Made by a program: the position numbers and the translations under genes. Under the pieces are notes generated by a model that was given only the letters and a program-made list of their open reading frames with translations, did not search any database and was not told where the DNA came from. Below, one piece after another: positions 20,734 through 29,805 of a stretch of 64,000 nt of DNA. The stretch's first letter is position 1. Each line of letters begins with the position of its first letter. This DNA comes from Lucinisca nassula (lineage: Eukaryota; Mollusca; Bivalvia; Lucinida; Lucinidae): contig OY757013.1 in the NCBI GenBank assembly GCA_963580285.1, forward strand, positions 136,087,027 to 136,151,026, given 5' to 3'.

Positions 20734-20859
20734 TTTATTTAAAACCTCATTCGATTTTTTTATAGACCAAAACAGATTTCAACCTGTTAAAATCCGTCCA
20801 CTTTAGCCATATATATCGTTCGATAAACACTGTCTACTCTTGTATACTAATACAAAACA

Positions 20860-21938
20860 TGGTTGGAAGAAGGTCAGAGTACGCCGTTGAAATACGGTCC
20901 TATATTAAGAATCGTTGTATTCTTGGTATACGGTGCAAAGACATTTTTGATTAAATATGTTCGGTTTATGGGCATAATGAAATGTCTTTTCCGACAGTTT
21001 TTCGTTGGGGTAAGAAATTCAGCTGTGGGCTAGGCTCAACAGAAGATGCACCACATGATCGTCGGCCGAAAAGAGCAACATCTGCCAAGATGGTTGCTAG
21101 AGTGAAAGAAATAGTTGCTACCGATGCACTCTACACCACTAGGCAAATAGCTAGTATGGTTGGCATCTCATTAGGAGCAGCTCATACAATTCTGAAACGG
21201 GATTTGAAAATGAGAAAGATCTGTGCTAGATGGAGTCTCCATCTGTTGACAGATGAGCAGAGAACGACACGCGTTCAGTGCGCCAAGAAGTTGCTTAAAA
21301 AGTTTCCAAATTACAATGCACGTTCTTTCGCTAATGTCGTCACAGGTGACGAGACATGGGTTCACTTTTTTTGAGCCAAAACGAAAGATTCAGAACAATC
21401 TATGGGCAACAACGTATTGCAAAAGACCATGCATTGCAAAGCGGACCATGAGCTTCGCCATGAGCTTCGAGAAGGTAATGTATGCCATATTCTTTTCAAA
21501 TAAGGGACCTGCTATTCAGGTTGCTGTGCCTAAAGGCAAATCTGTAAATGCGAAGTTTTACAAGAATAAAGTTCTTCGAAAATTTAAGAAATATTTCAAA
21601 GAACGAAGATCTGCAACTGGTTTGGCCAATGTCAGATTGCTATATGACAATGCGTCATCACACAAGGCGTTCATTGTGCAAGACTATCTGAAGCAGGAAT
21701 AGGTTGTTGAACTCCCTCTCCCTGACCTTGCCCCGTGTGACCTTTTTTGTTCCCGCGGCTGAAAAAATACCTTTCTGGTCGAAAATTTCTACAGCGCAAA
21801 CACCTCGGTTCTGCAATATTCCAGTGCCTTCATAGTATACCTCGAAAAGACTACCACAATGCATTCAAAGATTGGATCAGAAGACTGAAAGATTGTATAT
21901 ATGTTAAAGGGGAATACTTTGAGGGGACAAAATAAATT
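20860..21938 (+). pseudogene. Mariner transposase, broken
   Basis: DNA transposase that cuts and pastes the surrounding element at TA sites. It begins MVGRRSEYAVEI at 20860 but stops after about 30 codons. The best frame then runs 20982-21374, with the helix-turn-helix-like part (TTRQIASMVGISLGAAHTIL) and the first catalytic Asp in TGDETWVHFF, which is followed by a stop. A second frame (to 21702) holds KRTMSFAM and LLYDNASSHKAF with the second Asp. The third Asp lies in PDLAPCDLF at about 21722-21750. The C-terminal FPRLKKYLSGRKF piece (21747-21935) is in yet another frame. So at least three frame or stop lesions separate the DD34D residues. Family average is about 345 residues, and the pieces add up to that. 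Confidence 0.8.
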
Positions 21939-22096
21939 TTTCATCGAAATCTATCACGGAATCATTTTTATGTGCTTAGTTGCATTCATAATTGAACAGT
22001 CCTCGTAACCTAACAGCAATTTACGTTTTGCATAACCATGATACATAGGAGGCCTTCAACATTATTTTTACGCGTGTTCAGGTAGTTGCATGTAAT

Positions 22097-23403
22097 TGTC
22101 GCCGGGTGAGCATCAGGGAGTTGTAATGAGACCCAGACAATAGATTTCTGAGGTTGTTTATATACAAGAAAGGGTGTCCTACAAACAAACAAACACGATT
22201 GACAATACACTATCTACAGGACAACACAAATGGTTACTGCTTAATCCATTCAGCAGTACATAAATAATATATCCACCGATATTAACATGGATGAATGACA
22301 TTACAGGACAATATAAACATAAAACAGTGAATGACAGGACACACTCTGCTGGGATGGTTTGGTTTGGTTTTACGGCCCTTTCAAGATTATTTCACTCATA
22401 TCGAGCCAACCCTGAATCAGGTGGACGAAAACTAGAGTACCTGGAGAAAAACCACAGGACCTCCCTTTGCAGTAAGTAGCGTCCTACATATGACCCAAGC
22501 GAGGCTCGAACCACTGCGGCGAGAGACCTAATGGTCAAGAGTCAGCGCTCTTAGCCACCAGGTCACAGAGGCCTGTCCTCTGCCAGGATAAAATGCATGG
22601 ATGAGTGGGGATTTTGGGTTGTGAATACACCCGTATAGGGGCCCCGAGCCAGATGTAAGGCTGACAATGAAAATGACAGTTTGGTGGGGAAACTCCGATA
22701 CATGTGAAGAATTTCATGGCAATGAAATTCTAACACAGGCCGAGTACATTGTGACTTATTAAAGCACTCAAGAATGAAGCTATAGAATAAGCTAGACAAG
22801 TGACCTTCGCAGCTTATACTGCATTATTTTAAATGCAAGCAATATGGTGAAATTCCAATAGTTGAGCATGAGCAACAGCAGTAATATCGAACTAAAGCAA
22901 AATGGCAAATTATTAAATATGCTCAATGTTCAGAATAAAGAACTGGAAATAACAATAGAATAAACAGGTTACAGAACAAGAAATTCATACCTGGCTATGA
23001 CATCTTCAAATTAAACTGGTCAATAAAAGACAATGACTGTCTATAGCAGTTCAGTTGAGAACAATGTAGCCTGGGCGAGTAAGTGACCACTCGCAAGGCC
23101 CTCTTCAGTCCGACTGAATCAAGGCGGTAAAATTTGTGGTGCAAAGTGTGCAGAAGGTCACATGCAGGGTTAGAGAATTAAAACAGCCAACCATACACAA
23201 GCATTCACCCTGGCAACGCTAAAAACATGATAATGATAGGTTAAAACAAGATATTTACCGTTACTGGCATTTAAAGCATGCCAACGTGTTTCGGTTCTAA
23301 ATTTATTACAAAGTGAAGGTCATTACATCAAGCTAGTGACCTAGCTACCGTGCGTCGGAAACGCGAAACACAGAACCGAACCGAAAAAACTACATCTATG
23401 ACA
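22097..23403 (-). repeat. 3' LTR
   Basis: 1307 bp, TGTCATAG...CCGGCGACA on the minus strand. It contains a whole tRNA-derived SINE (22356-22577), which is also in the other LTR, and TATATAAA at 22157-22164. A poly-purine tract lies directly upstream in the sense direction (23404-23412). Confidence 0.92.
22356..22577 (-). mobile_element. tRNA-derived SINE type 1 inside 3' LTR
   Basis: On the minus strand: a weak A-box region (GTGACCTGGTGGCTAAGAGC), a B-box GGTTCGAGCC, then a conserved central block with GTGGTTTTTCTCCAGG-type sequence, ending in a CCAAACCAAACC-type tail. It is flanked by CTCTGCTGGGAT / CTCTGCCAGGAT (22344-22355, 22578-22589), a 12-bp duplication with two mismatches. The central block resembles the META-type SINE domain of invertebrates (from memory). 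Confidence 0.8.
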
Positions 23404-23412
23404 TTCTCCCCT
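23404..23412 (-). promoter_or_regulatory. Polypurine tract for plus-strand priming
   Basis: On the minus strand AGGGGAGAA immediately precedes the 3' LTR (TGTCATAG). A second ACAGGGGAGAATGTCATA-like copy lies upstream, centred at about 23782. Confidence 0.75.
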
Positions 23413-23839
23413 GTCAGGGAAAATGTCTCCTGACATTTCCAAATGCCTTGTAAGTACACAGACAATAGCTGAGTGTAATACAATATCAAACAAATATATT
23501 TATCACAGCTTGCTTTTTATTTACAATGTTACTCAAATTTGTGAAGTGATTTCTTCTGGAAGAAGCACAACATGCAGAAATAAATTGCTGCACAATTCAC
23601 TGCACAGTTCAATGCACAATGCACCATTCAATGCACAATGCACAATTCAATGCACAACACATCTATAGAAAATAAAACATGATAATTTGTGTTGTGCAAC
23701 ACTGAATATATTATTCAAATAAACTACACTCAGCATATTGTTGTGTATTTAAAAACAATACAGAAAAGAATCCATATGACATTCTCCCCTGTATACATAT
23801 TAAAAAATCAGACTGTCCACAATTCAATAAAAAAAAAAA
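23413..23839 (-). other. Non-coding stretch between pol and 3' LTR
   Basis: About 430 bp. It has a short irregular tandem repeat of TGCACAATTCAA-like words at about 23590-23660, and the second PPT-like copy followed by TGTCATATG at about 23771-23795. No frame of note. Confidence 0.7.
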
Positions 23840-26800
23840 CTAAACAAACCACTCCTGTAACTCTGTATCATCAACAGTGTGTTGACCCATGAGCCAATCT
23901 CCATAACGATCTGGTGGAAGACGTACACGACCAGAACGTCTAGGCTGAGGAGTAGTAACGGGTGATGGAGACTGAGTATATCCAGAAGGGATATTTGTGC
24001 CAGTTTGAGAAATAGATTGATGGCTTTCGCCTGGCACACTCATATCTCCACCACCAACTGAAACAGTACTTCTACCACGAAAATTTGAAGAATCCCTGCC
24101 AGAACCGGCTGACTGAGTAATATTTCCAGCTTCAACAATACTGGAGGCATTATCAAAACTGGAAACATTGACAGGACTGAGAGGTTTCCTCCTTGCAGGA
24201 ATAATGTACTTGCCCGATGACTGGAAAGCAGACTCTGACTGGTCAGAATCTGATTCCTCAGTATCAGAATTGTAACTGGGCTGTACATGATTCCTAGGAG
24301 GACGCCTTGGCGTAATCTTTGGTTCTAAAACCTCAGATTTAACAGGAATGACTGAAAATGGGAGTAGCATGTTCCTATGTAAGGTTCTGATGCAGGACTC
24401 GTCAAACTCTTTTTGAACCTTATAAACAGGGATGTTGTTTATGGGTTGAGAAACAACAATATAAGGGCTTTTCTCCCACTTGTCAGCCAATTTCTGCTTG
24501 CCTCTCAGGCCAACCAGCCTGACAAGAACACGGTCTCCAATGTCCAAAGCTGCTTCCCGTACTTTGAGGTCGTAACCTGCTTTGTTACGGGCGGCGCTCC
24601 TTTGTGCTTCTTTGGAGGCAACGTTATATGCGAACTGGAGCCTCTTCTTCAATTTGGTAGCATAATGCTCCTTAGAAGATATAATAGGGTCTTGGTCATT
24701 ATTTAGACCCAAATATGCATCAACAGCCAGCCTCGGATGTCGTCCAAACATTAAAAAGAACGGTGAATAGCCTGTGCTATCATGTTTGGTGGCATTATAA
24801 GAGTGCACTAATGGGGCGACATAAGACTTCCAGTCTTGCTTCTGATGTTCTTCTAAAGTGCCTAACATATTAAGCAAAGTCTGGTTGAACCGTTCTGTCA
24901 TTACATTCCCCATAGCATGGTATGGGGTAGTCCTGGACTTTTCCACACCAGCTAGACTGCAGAGTTCTTTGATAACATTACTTTCAAAGTTTCTCCCCTG
25001 ATCACTATGAAGGCGAGCAGGAAAGCCGTAGTGAACTATGAAGTTCTCGAAGAGAATCTTTGCAGTAGTTTTGGCTAGCTGATTCCTAGTGGGAAAAGCC
25101 TGTGCATATCTGGTGAAATGGTCTGTTATAACCAGAATATGCTCATGACCCCCTTTTGACCTTTCTAAAGATAGAAAGTCCATGCAGACTAGTTCCATTG
25201 GTTGGTGACTAACAATGTTCACCAACTTAGCACTAGGTCTTTGTGGAGTTTTACGTTTGATGCATCGGTCACAGGACTTGACTTTGGTTTCAACATCAGA
25301 CTCCAATCCTGGCCAAAAGAACCGAGAACGAACCAATGACAATGTACGATCGCGGCCTTGATGACCGACATCATCATGTAAATGTTTAAGGACAATATCC
25401 TTAAATTTAGAGGGTAAAACTAACTGCTTTGTCTGTTGGCCATCAAGTACAGTATTTCTGTACAATACAGAACCAACAAAACAGAGTTTTTTCCACTCTT
25501 TAATATATCTAAGAACCTCTGGGGTTTCCTTAGATAGTTCGTTCTTCGTCGGACAAAAGCCATTATGAAGAAACTGGATGACTCTTTTCAGAGTAACATC
25601 AGCAACCTGTTCTTTGGCCCAATCAACATTTTGAATATCAGTTGATTGCAAAACAGTGTCTGTATGAACATCAGAAGATGGTTCAATCTGAGATGCATTA
25701 GTAATAACTAATGCCTCAGCATAAGGGCAAGAATCCCTTTTAACAGTATAAGCCTGACAAATGGCATTTACCACGTCAGAAAACATTTCTGTTTGCTCCT
25801 GCGGGCGTCTAGAAAGACCATCCGCATCCCCATTAGCTTTGCCACTTCTGTAAATAAGTTTAAAATTGTAAGTGCCAAGAGCTGCTAGCCATCTATGACC
25901 AGTAGCATCTAGCTTGGCAGATGAAAGGACATATGTAAGGGGATTGTTGTCTGTGACAACATCAAAATGATTATCATATAAGTAATCATGGAATTTCTCT
26001 GTCACTGCCCATTTTAAGCAGAGAAATTCTAATTTGTGAGCAGGATAATTTTTTTCACTGCTCCGAAGTCCTCTACTGGCATAAGCGATAACTCGTTCAA
26101 GGCCGTCTTGAACTTGATACAACACTGCACCAAGACCTTCGGTCGAGGCATCAGTGTACACAATAAAAGGGCGTTTAAAATTGGCATATGCCAGGACTGG
26201 AGGAGATGATAATTTCTCCTTCAAAGTGTCAAAAGCACTTTGCTGCAATGCACCCCACTGCCAAGGGACTTTATCTCTCTTCTTCTTCTTCTTCTTCTGA
26301 TTATCTGAACCAGGATTTGTTGGGTGCCCAACTAAAAGATCATTCAAGGGCTTAGCCAAACGGGCATAATCTTTAATAAAACGACGGTAATAGCCCGTAA
26401 AACCAAGAAATGATCTTAGTTGCTTAACATTCTGTGGGACAGGCCAAGAAGTCAAAGCCTTCAATTTGTCAGGGTCCGTTTCTACACCATCTTGACTGAC
26501 CACATGACCTAAATAACTGACACTGGTTTTGAAGAATTCGCACTTAGACGGCTTAAGCTTCAGACCGTGTTGTTTCAGTCTACTAAAAACTGCTTCCAGC
26601 CGGTCTAAGTGGTCTTCAAAGGTCTCTGAAAAGATCAGTATGTCGTCCAAGAAAATAAGGCATTCTTTGAGGTTCATGTCGCCCATGCAACGTTCCATTA
26701 GACGTTGAAACGAGGCTGGGGCATTGGTTAATCCAAACGCCATGCGCTGACATTCAAAGAACCCTAGATTTCCCACTGTGAAGGCCGTTAAATGCTTATC

Positions 26801-28012
26801 TTCTTCCTCTACCTCTACTTGCCAGTATCCACTACGCAAATCTAGCTTAGAAAAGTATTTAGACCCTATTAAGGTATCTATAGTATCATCGATACGAGGT
26901 AGAGTGTAAGCGTCCCTTATTGTACGACTATTTAATTTTCGGAAGTCGATACAAAATCGCAAACTTCCATCTTTCTTCCTAACCAAAACTACGTTGGAAG
27001 AGAAGGGACTTTCAGAAGGTCTGATAGCATCAGCCTCCAGCATTTCTTTGATATGAAGCCTTACTTCTTCATACATTGAAGGAGGTATCCTTCGATAGGG
27101 ATCCTTAAAGGGAGTATAATCTGTAAGCTTTATTTTATGCTTAACAAGATCTGTTCTACCAAGATCGGTAGGACTGGTAGAAAATATGTCAGACCAATTT
27201 TCCAAAACCTGCTTCGCTTTTGAAAGCTGCTCAGAAGACAGATTTTGTTTATCTATCTGGTCACTCAAGTTAGGAATAGTTGTAGAGGACTTTTCCTGTT
27301 TCTGCGAGGAATCAGGTGTCCATGCATCAACAACATTCACACTTGTTAAAGTACACAGAATAGACTTAGGGGGAATTTCAATAACTTTGGCCGACAAATT
27401 ACAAACTCTTACAGGAACCCTAATAGTCGTACCTGGGCCTTTAAGTGAAACAACCCTTGGACAAATTGTCAAATTTCCTGAAAGGGAACCATTGGTATGC
27501 TCTGTCACTGCACATTCAATGCCATTTGATTTTCTAACTATACCATGGAGAGTTTTTATTTCCCCAGGGTTGATACGAATGCTATAATTGCATGTTGTTT
27601 TGACAGGCAAACCATCATCGCACATGCTATCAAAGGCAGTCTGCCATTCTACAGGCACATCCGATGGTGGCTTATCCTGCTTAAACAGTCTGATCACATT
27701 CGTACCAATGATTGCTGGAACCTTACTGTTGTAATCAGTGTCTGATACTATCAGAAGAGGAACTGTAATTAAAGAATCCCCTAAAGAAGGCACAGAAATA
27801 TTGGCTTCAATATAGCCTTTGTATGGAAGATGACTACCTCCAGCACTGACAACAGATAAACCAAATTCAGAAATGTCATGTAACTCCGGCAAAGGGTCTA
27901 AAGAATTATAAAAAGTTTCTGAAATTGAAGATATCATTGAGCCTGAATCAATCAAACCAGTTGTTATCACACCTTGAATGCTAATCTGTCCTTCGTTGGC
28001 AGAACCAACCAT
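23840..28012 (-). CDS. pol: Pol polyprotein (PR-RT-RNaseH-IN)
   Basis: 1390 residues from the ATG at 28012, but the frame is open upstream through the end of gag, so synthesis as Gag-Pol by frameshift is likely. Domains by residue: aspartic protease about 1-110 with IDSGS (Asp22); reverse transcriptase about 300-540 with KLDLRSGYW (Asp391) and FLDD (455-457); RNase H about 590-735 with YTDAS (Asp621), Glu662, Asp688 and GDADGLS; integrase zinc finger H879-H884-C914-C917; catalytic core Asp945, Asp1004, Glu1040 (DD35E); a GPY/F-like module about 1155-1215. No chromodomain is seen. A KKKKKK run (573-578) separates RT and RNase H. The C-terminal tail (1220-1390) is Ser/Pro-rich with RRSGRVRLPP near the end. 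Every catalytic residue I could check is present, so the enzyme set looks functional. It acts in cytoplasmic particles and then in the nucleus. Confidence 0.95.
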   Translation of the reverse strand: MVGSANEGQISIQGVITTGLIDSGSMISSISETFYNSLDPLPELHDISEFGLSVVSAGGSHLPYKGYIEANISVPSLGDSLITVPLLIVSDTDYNSKVPAIIGTNVIRLFKQDKPPSDVPVEWQTAFDSMCDDGLPVKTTCNYSIRINPGEIKTLHGIVRKSNGIECAVTEHTNGSLSGNLTICPRVVSLKGPGTTIRVPVRVCNLSAKVIEIPPKSILCTLTSVNVVDAWTPDSSQKQEKSSTTIPNLSDQIDKQNLSSEQLSKAKQVLENWSDIFSTSPTDLGRTDLVKHKIKLTDYTPFKDPYRRIPPSMYEEVRLHIKEMLEADAIRPSESPFSSNVVLVRKKDGSLRFCIDFRKLNSRTIRDAYTLPRIDDTIDTLIGSKYFSKLDLRSGYWQVEVEEEDKHLTAFTVGNLGFFECQRMAFGLTNAPASFQRLMERCMGDMNLKECLIFLDDILIFSETFEDHLDRLEAVFSRLKQHGLKLKPSKCEFFKTSVSYLGHVVSQDGVETDPDKLKALTSWPVPQNVKQLRSFLGFTGYYRRFIKDYARLAKPLNDLLVGHPTNPGSDNQKKKKKKRDKVPWQWGALQQSAFDTLKEKLSSPPVLAYANFKRPFIVYTDASTEGLGAVLYQVQDGLERVIAYASRGLRSSEKNYPAHKLEFLCLKWAVTEKFHDYLYDNHFDVVTDNNPLTYVLSSAKLDATGHRWLAALGTYNFKLIYRSGKANGDADGLSRRPQEQTEMFSDVVNAICQAYTVKRDSCPYAEALVITNASQIEPSSDVHTDTVLQSTDIQNVDWAKEQVADVTLKRVIQFLHNGFCPTKNELSKETPEVLRYIKEWKKLCFVGSVLYRNTVLDGQQTKQLVLPSKFKDIVLKHLHDDVGHQGRDRTLSLVRSRFFWPGLESDVETKVKSCDRCIKRKTPQRPSAKLVNIVSHQPMELVCMDFLSLERSKGGHEHILVITDHFTRYAQAFPTRNQLAKTTAKILFENFIVHYGFPARLHSDQGRNFESNVIKELCSLAGVEKSRTTPYHAMGNVMTERFNQTLLNMLGTLEEHQKQDWKSYVAPLVHSYNATKHDSTGYSPFFLMFGRHPRLAVDAYLGLNNDQDPIISSKEHYATKLKKRLQFAYNVASKEAQRSAARNKAGYDLKVREAALDIGDRVLVRLVGLRGKQKLADKWEKSPYIVVSQPINNIPVYKVQKEFDESCIRTLHRNMLLPFSVIPVKSEVLEPKITPRRPPRNHVQPSYNSDTEESDSDQSESAFQSSGKYIIPARRKPLSPVNVSSFDNASSIVEAGNITQSAGSGRDSSNFRGRSTVSVGGGDMSVPGESHQSISQTGTNIPSGYTQSPSPVTTPQPRRSGRVRLPPDRYGDWLMGQHTVDDTELQEWFV

Positions 28013-28067
28013 ACGCTCTATTAAAGAAGGTTTTACAAAACTAGGGCTTTGTACAGACTCACTATGT

Positions 28068-28111
28068 ACTTCCTCTGTTTGCCCCTCTACAGAGGAAGTT
28101 AATAGTTTAAA
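28068..28111 (-). promoter_or_regulatory. -1 programmed frameshift signal
   Basis: In gag frame the sense strand reads CAT TTA AAC TAT TAA. The heptamer T TTA AAC (28111-28105) is a canonical X XXY YYZ slippery site. Five nucleotides later a perfect 10-bp stem, ACTTCCTCTG (28099-28090) with CAGAGGAAGT (28077-28068), encloses a 12-nt loop. Slipping by -1 enters the pol frame, which is open from there to the pol ATG and beyond. The G-rich loop could pair with a downstream GCCC (about 28045) as a pseudoknot. Confidence 0.8.
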
Positions 28112-29469
28112 TGCTGGTTGTCACTCTCGGCACCGCCGCCACGACCAGCACCACGGCCGCTGGTGCCACCGCGGCCACGGCCCCTTGAGGGACCACCTCT
28201 ATAATTACCACGATTGTTTTGGTAATTTCCATGATTCTGAAAATTATTATTTTGGTTTTGGAAATTATTGCTTTGATTTTGAAAATTATTGCTTTGATTT
28301 TGGAAATTGTTATTATAATTCTGTTGACCTCTACCAAAGTTACCTCGCCAAGAACCTCTTTGAAAACCTCTTCCCCTTCCACGCGAAAATTGTGAGTTAT
28401 ACCCACTTTGAAAAGAAGAAGGGTGAGGAGAAGAACTCGACGAGTTAAAGGACTGTTGTTGAGCTTCAAGTTTCTGTTCTAGGGTTTTCATCCTAGACAT
28501 CAGCTCAGTCATCTGCTTCAGCAACTGAGTGTTCGAGTCATCAGCTGATGCTTGACCACTCTGCTGCTGAGCAACCTTTGACTTTGCTGCAGGCCTAGAA
28601 CTAGAAACCTCTTCCTGCTCAACCTTTCTAATTTCTCTTAACAAAAGTTGAAAATCTGTGACAGAGTCATACAGATGGCGAGTTGAGTTTCTCAACTCCT
28701 TACTTTTCAACCCGGTCCAGAATTTACTACGCAACATTGCGTCCTTAGCTGCAAAGTCAACATGACCACAGCGTACTGCCCTTGACAGTGTTTGCTCTAA
28801 ACGAGAGCCATACGAAACAATTGATTCAGTGTCCTTCTGAAAATCACTGTAAAAGGATTGAATCAATGTCTCAGTGGTGCTGACGTTTCCGTAGAAACCA
28901 TCTAATTTATTTAAAATATCATCCACTGAGGCATTTTCCCCAAGTGGAACAAGCATACCTCTTGCTGCACCTTTGAGGCTATTCCTAATTGCCTGTAAGA
29001 GCACATGCTCTGGCAAATGATTAGAGTTTTGGAGGCACTTGACCTCAAAACTCCAAACTTCATATGAAGTTTCTCCCTTCTGTGGTTCCTCAGATCCACT
29101 GAAGAAGGGTAACTTAGGGACACTAAAAGGCTGGGCAACATAAGAAATATTGCCATTGCCATTATTGGCGGCATCCGGCTGTTGATGTCTCATAGGGGAA
29201 GGATAATAACTTTTAATAGGGGAAGGAGGAACTGTTTTATTTAATAAAAACCTTAACCTGGAACCAGCATTAGGTGTGGTAGCTGTAAAGTTAGGGGTTT
29301 TAGGCCTAACAACAGGGTCTTCCATTCTGGGTTTAGGAGTACTGCTTTGTGCAGTAGCCAACAAGGCTTCATACTCCTCCCTGGTTAAGACTTTGTAATC
29401 AGGGTTTTCATTTAGCCTTTGAATCATTTCCTCAAAATTATCCCCCTCTGTATCTCCTTTTCCAGCCAT
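28099..29469 (-). CDS. gag: Gag, PNMA/Arc-like capsid with RGG boxes
   Basis: 456 residues from the Met at 29469. The frame extends 22 codons further, to 29535, but that stretch is hydrophobic and unlike the rest. Residues ~125-285 carry the capsid-like region (LPFFSG...SYEVWSFEV, then AIRNSLKGAARGML, DDILNKLDGFYGNV, TETLIQSFYSDFQ), which resembles PNMA/Ty3-type Gag by recognition. A coiled-coil-like segment follows (about 314-338, LLKQMTELMSRMKTLEQKL). The C-terminus has an RGRGRG box (363-380), four FQNQ/FQNH-type Asn-rich repeats (389-412) and a second RGG-rich block (423-446). No CCHC zinc knuckle is present, so RNA binding is probably through the RGG/Asn-rich tail. The stop TAA at 28101-28099 lies 3 nt after the slippery heptamer. 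It forms the particle shell in the cytoplasm. Confidence 0.9.
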   Translation of the reverse strand: MAGKGDTEGDNFEEMIQRLNENPDYKVLTREEYEALLATAQSSTPKPRMEDPVVRPKTPNFTATTPNAGSRLRFLLNKTVPPSPIKSYYPSPMRHQQPDAANNGNGNISYVAQPFSVPKLPFFSGSEEPQKGETSYEVWSFEVKCLQNSNHLPEHVLLQAIRNSLKGAARGMLVPLGENASVDDILNKLDGFYGNVSTTETLIQSFYSDFQKDTESIVSYGSRLEQTLSRAVRCGHVDFAAKDAMLRSKFWTGLKSKELRNSTRHLYDSVTDFQLLLREIRKVEQEEVSSSRPAAKSKVAQQQSGQASADDSNTQLLKQMTELMSRMKTLEQKLEAQQQSFNSSSSSPHPSSFQSGYNSQFSRGRGRGFQRGSWRGNFGRGQQNYNNNFQNQSNNFQNQSNNFQNQNNNFQNHGNYQNNRGNYRGGPSRGRGRGGTSGRGAGRGGGAESDNQHLNY

Positions 29470-29805
29470 ACTGGATATTAAAGATATAAAATCACAAAGA
29501 TGAAAAATAAATACTGAATGGTAAATTGAAAACACAGTACAATAAATAGTACTATGTATATATTGACATGTGAACTGGGGCTAATTCACAAATCAAAAAC
29601 TAAAGACCTAAACAATAAATCACTGAAAATCACTGAGAAAAAAAAATACACAACCACTCTGTCAGCAAAATGTGGGCACAGCACTCACAGAAAGTCGTGA
29701 TCCACAAGCAAACAATGAAGACCCAGAGTCCGGATTATAGAATGGTTAGGAAAGTGCCCTCCCCGACTCTCACCAGACCCAGGAATCCAGAAGAATGCAA
29801 ATAAA
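29470..29805 (-). other. Spacer between the SGNH-like ORF and gag
   Basis: 336 bp. A-rich, with no long frame in gag orientation. It could hold a splice acceptor or an internal start context for gag, but I see no decisive signal. Confidence 0.5.

Larger units (their letters stand above)
18836..20765 (-). mobile_element. Penelope-like retroelement, 5'-truncated
   Basis: Inserted in the mariner element between ACCAAA repeats (18830-18835, 20766-20771), a plausible 6-bp target duplication. On the minus strand it holds the RT coding region (about 20750 down to 19700) followed by ~860 bp of 3' tail ending CTTTGTTTTACTTCTAC. The start of the RT reading frame is missing. The tail contains a ~160-bp internal duplication (19066-19226 and 19256-19427). 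Confidence 0.75.
18719..22005 (+). mobile_element. Mariner element, split by a retroelement
   Basis: Terminal inverted repeats of 25 bp with one mismatch: CGAGGACTGTTCAAATATGA.. at 18719 and its complement ending at 22005, each next to TA (18717-18718, 22006-22007). Subtracting the Penelope-like insert at 18836-20765 leaves about 1.36 kb, the usual mariner length. The transposase is broken, so the copy is dead. Family assignment rests on the DETWVHFF and YDNASSHKA motifs plus TA-flanked termini. Confidence 0.85.

Noticed and set aside
27186..27587. 133-codon plus-strand frame opposite pol
   Set aside because: Antisense shadow of the pol coding sequence, with no motif.
28107..28469. 120-codon minus-strand frame overlapping gag
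   Set aside because: Alternative frame of the RGG/Asn-rich gag tail. Low complexity and no independent signal.
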